Source of the DNA: Eriocheir sinensis
Lineage: Eukaryota; Arthropoda; Malacostraca; Decapoda; Varunidae
Direction: 5' to 3'
DNA: 64,000 nucleotides
NCBI RefSeq assembly: GCF_024679095.1
Contig: NC_066531.1
Span: forward strand, 2,085,674-2,149,673
Both the position numbers and the translations under genes were made by a program. Below the pieces are notes generated by a model. The model searched no databases and was not told the DNA's origin. It worked only from the letters and a program-made list of their open reading frames with translations. Positions 1 through 13,270 of the stretch are shown one piece after another; positions within the stretch are counted from its first letter, which is position 1; each line of letters begins with the position of its first letter.

Positions 1-269
1 TGGCTTTACCGTAGCAGCAGCGACGGGCCAAATTTGTGGCTTTACCGTAGCAGCGACGGGCCAAATTGTGGCTTTTACCGTAGCAGCGACAATAAATTTG
101 TGGCTTCACCGTGTAGCAGCGACGGGCCAAATTTGTGGCTTCACCGTGTAGCAGCGACGGGCCAAATTTGTGGCTTCACCGTGTAGCAGCGACGGGCCAA
201 ATTTGTGGCTTTACCGTGTAGCAGCGATGGGCCTTCAAGATACATGTTCCCCGCTGCTACTGGGTTAAG
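1..269. mobile_element. Foldback element, right part, with 35-bp internal repeats
   Basis: Seven or so copies of a 35-bp unit (gtagcagcgacgggccaaat core) run to a terminal arm ending GCTACTGGGTTAA. It is the right part of the foldback family described at 764-1176. The left end lies off the window or is deleted. Confidence 0.6.
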
Positions 270-349
270 ATTCAGGCAGAAATGAAAAGACCAATTCTGG
301 GGTTGGTATTAAAGACACTTATTTCTCACATCAGCTGTTTCTAAGGGTC

Positions 350-515
350 AAAGAGGGGGTCAGTCGGGTTCTAATGAGTGTTTCTTTACGTTCACGGTAC
401 AGAGGAAGGGTCACACTACCACCAGGGTCATAAAACTACCCCTGGAAATGCCCACAACTCCTATGAAAGCCTTGTCAAATAGCTGTTCTTGGGAGATGCA
501 AAATGTTTTATAATA
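350..515 (-). repeat. Single copy of GGCATTTCC-family repeat
   Basis: A reverse-oriented unit with core CCCCTGGAAATGCCC and flanks CCTCTGTACCGTGA (as reverse complement). It is the same family that forms arrays at 12.9, 13.6, 28.2, 35.4 and 49.3 kb. Origin unknown. Confidence 0.6.
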
Positions 516-763
516 TGACCATAGGACACTCAGACCCTGAATGGCGAAGGCAACTCAACAAGAATGGGCGTCACATGTTGAAAAATTGATGTAGACTTGG
601 AAAACACTGAAAAATGACTCAGGAAATTAGTTTACGAGGGTGATGCCATACCCCATAATGGCCCTAAAATCCACTCAAGCGTTTGTACTTGGGTTTCTGT
701 GTGTGTTGATGAGACGTCGCTGTGTTCCGCCTGCACTGAGACATGATGAAGATACACATTTCT

Positions 764-1176
764 TTAACCCGGTAGCATCAGGGGTCATGTTTCTTAATGG
801 TCCCTCCAAGCGAGAAAAATGAGAAAAAATCACCCCTCACACAAACCATTTCATAATATATATCAAAGCATTTGTGATCAGATTATGTATCATCTATTTT
901 GGGGGTTTAAATCATGGTGCAAATTTGGCCTGTCGCTGCTACACGGGTTAACTGTATTAACCGTGTAGCAGTGACGGGCCAAATTTGTGGCTTTACCGTG
1001 TAGCAGCGACGGGCCAAATTTGTGCCATGATAACCCCCAAAAATAGATGATACATAATCTGATCACAAATGCTTTGATATATATTATGAAATGGTTTGTG
1101 TGAGGGGTGATTTTTTCTCATTTTTCTCGCTCGGAGGGACCATTAAGAAACATGATCCCTGATGCTACTGGGTTAA
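764..1176. mobile_element. Foldback/MITE-like element with long inverted arms
   Basis: It begins TTAACCCGGTAGCA and ends TGCTACTGGGTTAA. The ~150-bp arms (with GAGAAAAATGAGAAAAAATC and ATATATATCAAAGCATTTG) are reverse complements of one another. The middle holds 35-bp tandem units. Eight loci of this family occur in the window. No coding capacity; mobilisation in trans is assumed from the inverted ends. Confidence 0.75.
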
Positions 1177-1730
1177 GGTTAATGCGCAGAACTTTACTTC
1201 AATTCCTAGACTGCAAAACATTGGTCCCTTCTGTTCTCCAAATGAAACCACTTGATATGACTGATGTTTTTTTTCTCCGTGATTATATTTTTCATTTTAC
1301 TACTACACGAAAGCTGTTATCTTGTTGCTATTGAAATGTTGCTAGTGTTGTTGAGGGGTGGTCATATACCTCCTTCAGGACCTTCGAGACTCCTCCAAGA
1401 ATTACCTTCCTGAGGAGCGGGCAAAGATCTCTCCTATAGACCCAAGGATGTATGGGTTCTGTGATTGCAATGTGGAGTTATATACCTGTTTAAGATGACT
1501 GAGACACAGAAATACACCAGTTACTTAACCTATAAATTGAGCTTCACGGTCATAACTAAGCATATATTCACGGACCTTCGACAGGACTAGACAGCGAATG
1601 TAGTCTCTTAACATAGAAGATTCTAAGGCATTATGGTAATTGTATAGAGCTTAGACGTCACACATGTACCAATGGTGAGACTAACATGCTAGTAAAAGGC
1701 ATCTGGTGTTTGGTACTGAGGGGTGAGGCT
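1177..1730. other. Downstream flank of PRDM10, nothing recognised
   Basis: AT-rich single-copy-looking DNA. I see no exon, RNA gene or repeat I can name. Confidence 0.5.
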
Positions 1731-1734
1731 GTCT

Positions 1735-1925
1735 GTCGTGTGTGTGTGTGTGTGTGTGTGTGTGCTCGGTGGTGTGTGTGTGTGAGTGTGTGTGCCCGGC
1801 TGTGGTGTGTGTGTCTGTGTGTGTGTGAGTGTGTGTGCCCGGCGGTGGTGTGTGTGTCTGTCGTGTGTGTGTGTGTGTGCTCGGTGGTGTGTGTGTCTGT
1901 GTGTGTGTGTGTGTGTGCCCGGCGT
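1735..1925. repeat. (GT)n microsatellite, imperfect
   Basis: Long TG runs interrupted by GCCCGGC/GCTCGGT blocks. It lies immediately after the PRDM10 stop codon, so it would form a CA-rich start of the 3' UTR. Confidence 0.9.
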
Positions 1926-1935
1926 AGCTGTCACA

Positions 1936-1941
1936 TTTATT
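1936..1941 (-). promoter_or_regulatory. AATAAA overlapping PRDM10 stop codon
   Basis: The minus-strand text AAAATAAATG contains both the TAA stop and a canonical AATAAA. Downstream DNA is CA-rich rather than GU-rich, so use as a polyadenylation signal is doubtful. Confidence 0.3.
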
Positions 1942-2905
1942 TTGGTGTGTTTGGAATGCCGAGGGCCTGCTGCCAGACCACTGATGCTGTCTGTGAGGGC
2001 TGATGGGTGGTCAACACTACATGCTCCACTGTCTCCTCTCTGTCAAGGCTGGGACCCATTCTTATCGTAGACAGAATCTCTCCTTGAAACTCCTGACTCG
2101 CCGCCCCATCTTCCTCATGTGATCCACCATTTTCAGCCTGAACCGAGTCTCTGCTGCTGGACGCTCCCCTTGAGTCAGTGGTCACTTCAGCAGCAGGACC
2201 TGATAGTGACAAGTTAGGAATCAGAGATATAAATTGCCCAGCAGGGAGAGATAAGGTGACCGTGTCTGCGCTGTCCGTGGTGACGAGAGCCAGAGTGGTT
2301 CCATGCTGTCCTTCCTCGCTGTTCACCAAGAGGGGGCGACTGGCTTGCGTCGCCCCCACCACAACCTGCTGCCCCTCACTGCCAGTCCCGATCAGTCGTA
2401 CATACTGGTCTCCGTTTCCAATGGGCGTTATTTCTCCCATAGCTTGAGTGAGCAGGTCATCTTCAGGACCCTGAACTCCCGAAGTGCTGGCTTCTCCTCT
2501 GGGTAGATCACCAAGTCGATGACCTTGAAGTAGGGTTCCATCTCCCACAACTTGACTCCCATGAGGAACTTCTCCTGTCAAGCCAGCACCTCCGTCAAGA
2601 AGAGGCTCCATGTCGCTAACTCCTGGGTCTGGCATGTCCTCCCCGTAATCCTTGACGGAAGAGCTGTCCGCCCCAATGTCTGAGTGCTGGTGACGTTCGT
2701 GTCTCAGCAGCCGTGCCCTGGAGGCATATTGACGATAGCACCATTTGCACGGATGGGGGTAGGTGGTCACATTGCCAACGGTTTGTGAGTATGTTGAATC
2801 TTCCCCGTTTCTGCTCTCCTTGGGTGTTACAGACGATGGGGGAAGCTCCTCTCCGGGATGGTACTTAAGAATGTGCAGTTTACGCTTGCTGCTGCTGCGA
2901 TACAT
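1937..2905 (-). CDS. PRDM10: PRDM10 coding exon 22 (last), fingers 11-12 and tail
   Basis: Encodes residues 1503-1824. It begins with the rest of finger 11 ([16 protein letters not shown]; human SASKRKAHILKNH) and PGEELPPS. Finger 12 follows ([19 protein letters not shown]...H), then a tail with [20 protein letters not shown] equivalent to the vertebrate DLLTQAMTEL segment. It ends NTPK*. The acceptor ttgttccag is tandemly repeated about ten times upstream (2906-3830). An AATAAA (1936-1941) overlaps the stop codon. Confidence 0.94.
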   Translation of the reverse strand: MYRSSSKRKLHILKYHPGEELPPSSVTPKESRNGEDSTYSQTVGNVTTYPHPCKWCYRQYASRARLLRHERHQHSDIGADSSSVKDYGEDMPDPGVSDMEPLLDGGAGLTGEVPHGSQVVGDGTLLQGHRLGDLPRGEASTSGVQGPEDDLLTQAMGEITPIGNGDQYVRLIGTGSEGQQVVVGATQASRPLLVNSEEGQHGTTLALVTTDSADTVTLSLPAGQFISLIPNLSLSGPAAEVTTDSRGASSSRDSVQAENGGSHEEDGAASQEFQGEILSTIRMGPSLDREETVEHVVLTTHQPSQTASVVWQQALGIPNTPK

Positions 2906-5900
2906 CTGGAACAATAGAACAGAGTCTATCATTTTGTAAACATGTATATTAAGCTCATTAGCACTCTACTACGCAGGTCAAATTGCTATAGATTTATCTG
3001 GAACAATATAACAGAGTCTATCATTTTGTAAACATGTATATTAAGCTTAGCGCTCTACTACGCAGATCAAATTGCTATAGATTTATCTGGAACAAAATAA
3101 CGGAGTCTATCATTTTGTAAACATGTATATTAAGCTCATTAGCACTCTACTACGCCGATCAAATTGCTATAGATTTATCTGAAACAAAATAACGGAGTCT
3201 ATCATTTTGTAAACATGTATATTAAGCTCATTAGCACTCTACTACGCAGATCAAATTGCTATAGATTTATCTGAAACAAAATAACGGAGTCTATCATTTT
3301 GTAAACATGTATATTAAGCTCATTAGCACTCTACTACGCAGATCAAATTGCTATAGATTTATCTGGAACAATATAACAGAGTCTATCATTTTGTAAACAT
3401 GTATATTAAGCTCATTAGCACTCTACTACACAGATCAAATTGCTATAGATTTATCTGGAACAATATAACAGAGTCTATCATTTTGTAAACATGTATATTA
3501 AGCTCATTAGCACTCTACTACGCAGATCAAATTGCTATAGATTTATCTGAAACAAAATGACAGAGTCTATCATTTTGTAAACATGTATATTAAGCTCATT
3601 AGCACTCTACTACGCAGATCAAATTGCTATAGATTTATCTGGAACAATATAACACAGTCTATCATTTTGTAAACATGTATATTAAGCTTAGCACTCTACT
3701 ACGCAGATCAAATTGCTATAGATTTATCTGGAACAATATAACAGAGTCTATCATTTTGTAAACATGTATATTAAGCTTAGCGCTCTACTACGCAGATCAA
3801 ATTGCTATAGAGATTTAGATTTACATAAGAATAAATTTCCATTTCCTATATGAGAAGTCTAGGTTGTTAAAACTAAATCTCTATAGCACTATGCTGAGTG
3901 GTAGTGTGCTGGGCTCCACATTCACCGCGTGACGGACGACGCGGGTGGGTTTGAATCCCCACGCTACCACCTGGGATTTTTCAGTCACCGCCGAGTGGCT
4001 TAAAACTACCCACATGCTGTCCTGAAGACCACCCATCAACCCGGTGAATCAAGGAGGAGTTCCGGGGGGCAGCATGAGCCAGGAGAGGATGGCGCCACTA
4101 TAAACACTTGCCTGTGCCATGACGGGCTGGGGGGACCATCACGCCCCACTACACAAGGACATAAAAAAAGGATATTTAAAGACTACAAATTTGCTTCACA
4201 TACCTTGTCACAGTATTGGCAGTAATAGCAACGCGTAGCTTTGAGGATCGGCTGATTAAGCTCCGGAACACTACCAATGTCAACGTTTGGATGTCGTTTC
4301 GCTAGGTGGTTGACGAGCATTCCTCTCCGCTTGAACCCCAAAAGACAGGTATGGCACTTGTACTCAAACTGCATGTAATCTGTCGGGTCAACCTGGTGGA
4401 GAGGAAGTTAAAGTTTGAGAAGTTTCCCTCAAAATATCGTCAGAAAGGTTGGAGAGTTTGGTTTAGTCGGCGCAACATCCGTGGTCATGTGCCGGAGAGA
4501 GACAGAAGGGGAAGGAATTATAGGAGAAGGGAACAGTTGGAAAGTTTGGTTTAGTCGGCGCAACATCCGTGGTCATGTGCCGGAGAGAGACAGAAGGGGA
4601 AGGAATTATAGGAGAAGGGAACAGTTGGAAAGTTTGGTTTAGTCGGCGCAACATCTGTGGTCATATGCCGGAGAGAGACAGAAGGGGAAGGAATTATAGG
4701 AGAAGGGAACAGTTGGAAAGTTTGGTTTAGTCGGCGCAACATCTGTGGTCATATGCCGGAGAGAGACAGAAGGGGAAGGAATTATAGGAGAAGGGAACAG
4801 TTGGAGAGTTTCGTTTAGTCGGCGCAACATCTGTGGTCATATGCCGGGGAGAGACAGAAGGGGAAGGAATTATAGGAGAAGGGAACAGTTGGAAAGTTTG
4901 GTTTAGTCGGCGCAGCATCTGTGGTCATATGCCGGAGAGAGACAGAAGGGGGAGGAATTATAGGAGAAGGGAACAGTTGGAAAGTTTGGTTTAGTCGGCG
5001 CAGCATCTGTGGTCATATGCCGGAGAGAGACAGAAGGGGAAGGAATTATAGGAGAAGGGAACAGACCCCAGGAGACGGGACACAACCCCTGATTAATACC
5101 TGGTACCCATTCACTACTGGGTGGACAGGGGCGTAGGGTATCGGAAAACCCGCCCAAATTTTTCCACTCCACCCGGGAATCGAACCCGGGCTCTCGGTTG
5201 TGAGCTGAGTGTGCTAACCACTGCACCATGAAGCCCCCTGCAGCACATCTAAGCTATACATAACAATACTGATAAGGGTTTCCGCTGTGTACCGTACCTT
5301 TGGAATGAACTTTGGAGGAGCCTTGGCAGCCTTGGCAAGACGCACATCACGCTCTGAAGAATGCATGCGCTTGGAATGTTCTCTCATCTTGTCCTTCCTC
5401 TTGAATCCCTTTCCACAGTCTTGACATAAGTAGTCTTTCCGATCTGAGTGGCTGCAAATAGTAGACATAAGTGGGGAAGAAAACAGCTTCAAATCAACCC
5501 AGTAGCATAGTGGATCTTGTTTCTTAATGGTCCCTCTAAGCGAGAAAAATGAGAAAAATCACCCCTCACACAAACCATTTCATAATATATATCAAAGCAT
5601 TTTGGATCAGGTTATGTATTGGGCCAAATTTGTGGCTTTACCGTGTAGCAGCGACGGGCCAAATTTGTGGCTTTACCGTGTAGCAGTGACGGGCCAAATT
5701 TGTGGCTTTACCGTGTAGCAGCGACGGGCCAAATTTGTGGCTTTACCGTGTAGCAGTGACGGGCCAAATTTGTGGCTTTACCGTGTAGCAGCGACGGGCC
5801 GAATTTGTGCCATGATATAAACCCCCCAAAATAGATGATACATAATCTGATCACAAATGCTTTAATATATATTATGAAATGGTTTGTGTGAGGGGTGATT

Positions 5901-8900
5901 TTTTCTCATTTTTCTCGCTTGGAGGGACCATTAAGAAACATGGTCCCCGCTGATACTGGGTTAAATGGGTACATCAATCAATCTGAACCATTTAATTTCC
6001 TCCAGGTTATATTTGAGCAAAAAAAAAATAGTTGTCCCTCAAATAGTACGGTTTTCAATAGTTCGGTTTTGGTTCTATGTGGATTTTCTGGGAAGATTTT
6101 TAAGGATTTTTATATAACCCAATGCGCAGGAAATTTAACCCCTTGAATGCGGATATCTTACAGTTAGACCTCACCAAGCTACTGGAATAGAGCAAAAAGT
6201 GTCTGTTACAATTCAATGAAGAAAAATGTAAAGTCCTGCACCTTGGGAGGGTATCCAGCACACCAATACCACATGGGAAACACTCCACTATCCACCACAG
6301 AGGCAGAGAAAGACCTGGGAGTGTATGTTACCAGGCTACCAGTGAAGGGATATCCAGCACACCAATACCACATGGGAAACACTCCACTATCCACCACAGA
6401 GGCAGAGAAAGACCTGGGAGTGTATGTTACCAGGCTACCAGTGAAGGGATATCCAGCACACCAATACCACATGGGAAACACTCCACTATCCACCACAGAG
6501 GCAGAGAAAGACCTGGGAGTGTATGTTACCAGGCTACCAGTGAAGGGATATCCAGCACACCAATACCACATGGGAAACACTCCACTATCCACCACAGAGG
6601 CAGAGAAAGACCTGGGAGTGTATGTTACCAGGCTACCAGTGAAGGGATATCCAGCACACCAATACCACATGGGAAACACTCCACTATACACCACAGAGGC
6701 AGAGAAAGACCTGGGAGTGTATGTTACCAGGCTACCAGTGAAGGGATATCCAGCACACCAATACCACATGGGAAACACTCCACTATCCACCACAGAGGCA
6801 GAGAAAGACCTGGGAGTGTATGTTACCAGGCTACCAGTGAAGGGATATCCAGCACACCAATACCACATGGGAAACACTCCACTATCCACCACAGAGGCAG
6901 AGAAAGACCTGGGAGTGTATGTTACCAGGCTACCAGTGAAGGGATATCCAGCACACCAATACCACATGGGAAACACTCCACTATCCACCACAGAGGCAGA
7001 GAAAGACCTGGGAGTGTATGTTACCAGGCTACCAGTGAAGGGATATCCAGCACACCAATACCACATGGGAAACACTCCACTATCCACCACAGAGGCAGAG
7101 AAAGACCTGGGAGTGTATGTTACCAGGCTACCAGTGAAGGGATATCCAGCACACCAATACCACATGGGAAACACTCCACTATCCACCACAGAGCCAGAGA
7201 AAGACCTGGGAGTGTATGTTACCAGGCTACCAGTGAAGGGATATCCAGCACACCAATACCACATGGGAAACACTCCACTATCCACCACAGAGGCTGAGAA
7301 AGACCTGGGAGTGTATGTTACCAGGCTACCAGTGAAGGGATATCCAGCACACCAATACCACATGGGAAACACTCCACTATCCACCACAGAGGCTGAGAAA
7401 GACCTGGGAGTGTATGTTACCAGGCTACCAGTGAAGGGATATCCAGCACACCAATACCACATGGGAAACACTCCACTATCCACCACAGAGGCTGAGAAAG
7501 ACCTGGGAGTGTATGTTACCAGGCTACCAGTGAAGGGATATCCAGCACACCAATACCACATGGGAAACACTCCACTATCCACCACAGAGGCAGAGAAAGA
7601 CCTGGGAGTGTATGTTACCAGGCTACCAGTGAAGGGATATCCAGCACACCAATACCACATGGGAAACACTCCACTATCCACCACAGAGGCAGAGAAAGAC
7701 CTGGGAGTGTATGTTACCAGGCTACCAGTGAAGGGATATCCAGCACACCAATACCACATGGGAAACACTCCACTATCCACCACAGAGGCAGAGAAAGACC
7801 TGGGAGTGTATGTTACCAGGCTACCAGTGAAGGGATATCCAGCACACCAATACCACATGGGAAACACTCCACTATCCACCACAGAGGCAGAGAAAGACCT
7901 GGGAGTGTATGTTACCAGGCTACCAGTGAAGGGATATCCAGCACACCAATACCACATGGGAAACACTCCACTATCCACCACAGAGGCAGAGAAAGACCTG
8001 GGAGTGTATGTTACCAGGCTACCAGTGAAGGGATATCCAGCACACCAATACCACATGGGAAACACTCCACTATCCACCACAGAGGCAGAGAAAGACCTGG
8101 GAGTGTATGTTACCAGGCTACCAGTGAAGGGATATCCAGCACACCAATACCACATGGGAAACACTCCACTATCCACCACAGAGGCAGAGAAAGACCTGGG
8201 AGTGTATGTTACCAGGCTACCAGTGAAGGGATATCCAGCACACCAATACCACATGGGAAACACTCCACTATCCACCACAGAGGCAGAGAAAGACCTGGGA
8301 GTGTATGTTACCAGGCTACCAGTGAAGGGATATCCAGCACACCAATACCACATGGGAAACACTCCACTATCCACCACAGAGGCAGAGAAAGACCTGGGAG
8401 TGTATGTTACCAGGCTACCAGTGAAGGGATATCCAGCACACCAATACCACATGGGAAACACTCCACTATCCACCACAGAGCCAGAGAAAGACCTGGGAGT
8501 GTATGTTACCAGGCTACCAGTGAAGGGATATCCAGCACACCAATACCACATGGGAAACACTCCACTATCCACCACAGAGGCTGAGAAAGACCTGGGAGTG
8601 TATGTTACCAGGCTACCAGTGAAGGGATATCCAGCACACCAATACCACATGGGAAACACTCCACTATCCACCACAGAGGCAGAGAAAGACCTGGGAGTGT
8701 ATTTTACCAGGCTACCAGTGAAGGGATATCCAGCACACCAATACCACATGGGAAACACTCCACTATCCACCACAGAGGCAGAGAAAGACCTGGGAGTGTA
8801 CGTTACCAGGCTACCAGGGAAGACCAAATCCGTACCAATCACAGACGGGTTAGAAATCCTAAAATATCTTCCATGACAATCCGTATAAAACAGAAATCGT

Positions 8901-9510
8901 GCTATTTGAGGGATGACTGAATTAACCTCTTTATCAAGCATGCTTAGAAAGACTCTCAAAGGGCTGCCTTACCTGAGCATGTGAATTTTTAGCTTGTCGA
9001 TGGAGGGCATCTCTTTGCTGCAGATGGAGCATACGTGAGGCAGGATAGCATGGTAGGATCTTATGTGTCGACGAATTTTACTATACGTAGGAAACACCTG
9101 CAGAAACAAATTTGAATCACTTTCGAGATAAGCTTCAAAAATACAGAAAAAAACATGTATATCTACTGTTCATTAACCTTTAATAGCTGGCGCCTGGGAT
9201 CGCACAGAATCATATTGCAGATATCTCGAGTATTTTTCATAAAAGCAACATAATTGTAACTTATTAACAAAACCGAATAACAGACACCCTGGCTCACTAT
9301 GAAGGAAGTACAGACTGACCTGACCTTTACTGCAACTAATGATTAACCACCCACATGATATTCTGACGACCACCCATCAACCCGGACTCTAGCGGAAATT
9401 GTCCAAGTGAATCAAGGAGGAGTTCCGGGGGGCAGCATGAGCCAGGAGAGGATGGCGCCACTATAAACACTTGCCTGCGCCATAACGGAACGAGAGAGAG
9501 AGCGAGAGAG

Positions 9511-9553
<43 letters not shown>

Positions 9554-12500
9554 ACCTAAACAGTCCTATCCCCCTACCAATCACTGTACACTAACCAGCA
9601 TGATCCCAGCGGCTACCGGGTTCAGAAACATGATCCCAGATGCTACCGGGTTAAGAAACATGATCCCCAGATGCTACCGGGTTCAGAAACATGATCCCCA
9701 GATGCTACCGGGTTCAGAAACATGATCCCAGATGCTACCGGGTTCAGAAACATGATTCCCAGATGCTACCGGGTTCAGAAACATGACCCCCGAAGCTACC
9801 AGGTTAAGAACAGTGAATGACAGACAGCCTGGCTCACTATGAAGGAAGTACTGATTGACCTGACCTGACCTGACCTTAATCAACCGTCTCACCTTGTTGC
9901 AGGTCGGACAGTTGTACTCTTCGTTCACACAGTGGGTTGGGACGTGGGCTTTCAGACTGGCCACAGAGGAGAAACCTTCCCTGCAAATGGGGCAGTTATA
10001 TCCCTTACTGCCCTCTGGGGAATCAACACGTTTGCATAAGTCTTTATACAAAGTAAATGTTAACATATAAAAACTTTAGTCGTACCTCAAATACCCCAGT
10101 TTCCGGTAGTCTGATTTTGGCTTCATGTGGATTTTCTAAGATGATTTTTTTAGGATTTTTTAATTTCTCGACGAGCATGAAGTTTTAAAACCCGAAAAAG
10201 ATCTCCCAGACTATCCATATAATAGTCTGATTTTGGTTTTATGTGGATTTTCTAATAAGATTTTTTTAGGGTTTTTAAATTTCCCGACGAGCATGAAGTT
10301 TTAAAACCCGAAAAAGATCTCCCAGACTATCCATATAATAGTCTGATTTTGGTTTCATGTGGATTTTCTAAGATGATTTTTTTAGGGTTTTTAAATTTCC
10401 CGACGAGCATGAAATTTTAAAACCCGAAAAAGATCTCCCAGACTATCCATATAATAGTCTGATTTTGGTTTTATGTGGATTTTCTAAGATGATTTTTTTG
10501 GGATTTTTAAATTTCCCGACGAGCATGAAATTTTAAAACCCGAAAAAGATCTCCCAGACTATCCATATAATAGTCTGATTTTGGTTTTATGTGGATTTTC
10601 TAAGATGATTTTTTTAGGGTTTTTAAATTTCCCGACGAGCATGAAGTTTTAAAACCCGAAAAAGATCTCCCAGACTATCCATATAATAGTCTGATTTTGG
10701 TTTTATGTGGATTTTCTAATAAGATTTTTTTAGGGTTTTTAAATTTCCCGACGAGCATGAAGTTTTAAAACCCGAAAAAGATATCCCAGACTATCCATAT
10801 ATGACCGAAACCGAACTATCGGAAACTGTACTATTTGAGGGACAGCTGAAACTTACATGAGGAATATCTACAAGTCACAAACTACTTGAAGGAGCTCATG
10901 AAAGAGGCTGATGTGTAGGGTATCTCTCGTCCTTCATCTTCCACCTCTGATTAGATAGTTAGTGTAGCTTGTCACAAACAGCCTTGTAAGGACCAGTATG
11001 TCTGCTGTTGTTTGTTCTTCCTCTGTGTTTCTTTGTGTTCCTTTGTCGTAACAAGATAAAACATATATTTGTACAGGTAAGTCTATTTACGCGAGTTTGG
11101 TTTACGAGTTTTTGAAATACCGCGTGGTCCAAAATCCAAATAAACGTTTAATTTACATGTTTATTTTACGGAGTGTCCCCCAGATGTCTCACGCAAGTGG
11201 ACTCACACGGCCACACAGTTCTTCCCACGCGGCGCTTGAACAACAATACAGTACCCACGCTGCTCAACAACAACAACAACACCCTCGCTGCTGTGCTACC
11301 ACGAGGGGAAGGGCAGCCAGAGGAGGAACCACGAGAGGGAGAGGAGTCAGAGTGATACGGTAGGCAATAGAGGTACAAACCGACCTCTTGTTGGATTTAC
11401 GCTGTTTTGGATTTACGCGATGACCTCAAGGACAAAATACTCGCGTGAATCCAGAGTTACCTGTCCTGTACCTGATCACTACACATTCTGCCCGACCCAA
11501 AACGAAAGCTGGTTATATGCCGCACTACAGACACACGATCATTGAGATTGATGCATGATATCTTCCGCACTCCTCCCCGATCTTTGCCAAAGTCGCCGGG
11601 CACACAGAGGGCTGCATGGAAAATGAGAGTTGGGCTTATTTCTCTGCCCCCTAGCCAACACATTGTGCATAGATTTCCCCAATGATTCTTATTTATTCAT
11701 TAATTTTTTTACAGCAAAGGAGACAGCTCAAGGGCACAAAAAAAGGATACAATAATTGAAAAAGCCCGCTCCTCGCTGCTCCTAGAAAAAGAGAATCCGA
11801 AGAGGTGGCTGAAGGAGAGGTCAATTTCAGATGAGATAACTTGATGATTAGGATTAGGATACATGAATGGAGCTTGTGTGTATGTGTGAAAGCCCCGGAA
11901 AGCAAGATTAGTGATTAGAGGTTGGAATGTTTGGTTTAGTCGGCGCAACATCTGTGGTCATATGCCGGAGAGAGACAGAAGGGGAAGGAATTATAGGAGA
12001 AGGGAACAGTTGGAAAGTTTGGTTTAGTCGGCGCAACATCTGTGGTCATATGCCGGAGAGAGACAGAAGGGGAAGGAATTATGGGAGAAGGGAACAGTTG
12101 GAAAGTTTGGTTTAGTCGGCGCAACATCTGTGGTCATATGCCGGAGAGAGACAGAAGGGGAAGGAATTATGGGAGAAGGGAACAGTTGGAAAGTTTGGTT
12201 TAGTCGCGCAACATCCGTGGTCATATGCGGAGAGAGACAGAAGGGGAAGGAATTATAGGAGAAGGGAACAGTTGGAAAGTTTGGTTTAGTCGGCGCAACA
12301 TCTGTGGTCATATGCCGGAGAGAGACAGAAGGGGAAGGAATTATAGGAGAAGGGAACAGACCCCAGGAGACGGGACACAACCCCTGATTAATACCTGGTA
12401 CACTGCTGGGTGGACAGGGGCGTAGGGTATCGGAAAACCCGCCCAAATTTTTCCACTCCACCCGGGAATCGAACCCAGGCTCTCTCGGTTGTGAGCTGAG

Positions 12501-13190
12501 TGTGCTAACCACTGCACCACGAAGCCCCTTAATGACTAGAAAATCCTTAATTATGAATATTTCTGAACTAATGTGTTACGCTTAATGAATCTGTGTTTAT
12601 TACAAGGCTAATCTAGTTACGCTACTTTGCAACAAACTATCACCAAGCAATGGAAAACAATAGAAGCTTAGACTAACCAATGTGGAACTTGACGTGAGTG
12701 TTGAGGGCGGAGTTGCTGCAGAATCGCCTGAGACAGAGACTGCAGCGATACGGTTTTTCCGCCTCATTGCAGTGGACAGCCATGTGGGCCTCCAGGCGAT
12801 CATGGCGCAGGAAAGACTGGAAAAAAACGCCTGAGCTACAAAACTGTGATGGATTAGAACAATGCAGGATATTTAACCGGGTAGCAGCGGGGAGTTGAGG
12901 GCATTTCCAGGGGTAGTTTTATGACCCTGGTGGTGGTCTGACCCTTCCTCTGTACCGTGAACCTAAAGAAACACATATTTGACAAGGCTTTCGTAGGAGT
13001 TGTGGGCATTTCCAGGGGTAGTTTTATGACCCTGGTGGTGGTCTGACCCTTCCTCTGTACCGTGAACCTAAAGAAACACATATTTGACAAGGCTTTCGTA
13101 GGAGTTGTGGGCATTTCCAGGGGTAGTTTTATGACCCTGGTGGTGGTCTGACCCTTCCTCTGTACCGTGAACCTAAAGAAACACATATTT

Positions 13191-13270
<80 letters not shown>

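Noticed and set aside
4463..5006. Series of 63-codon frames at 88-bp spacing
   Set aside because: Each is the same low-information reading of the SINE-A tail repeat.
5157..5237. tRNA gene (A-box and B-box present)
   Set aside because: The same head recurs at ten loci followed by a common body. Acceptor-stem pairing and a clean anticodon arm are not convincing. It is a SINE head.
6206..8959. Long open frames of 886 and 917 codons on opposite strands
   Set aside because: They are a 99-bp repeat with length divisible by three, so frames stay open automatically. Units are near-identical, the source is a reverse transcriptase fragment, and it lies within a PRDM10 intron without splice or start context.
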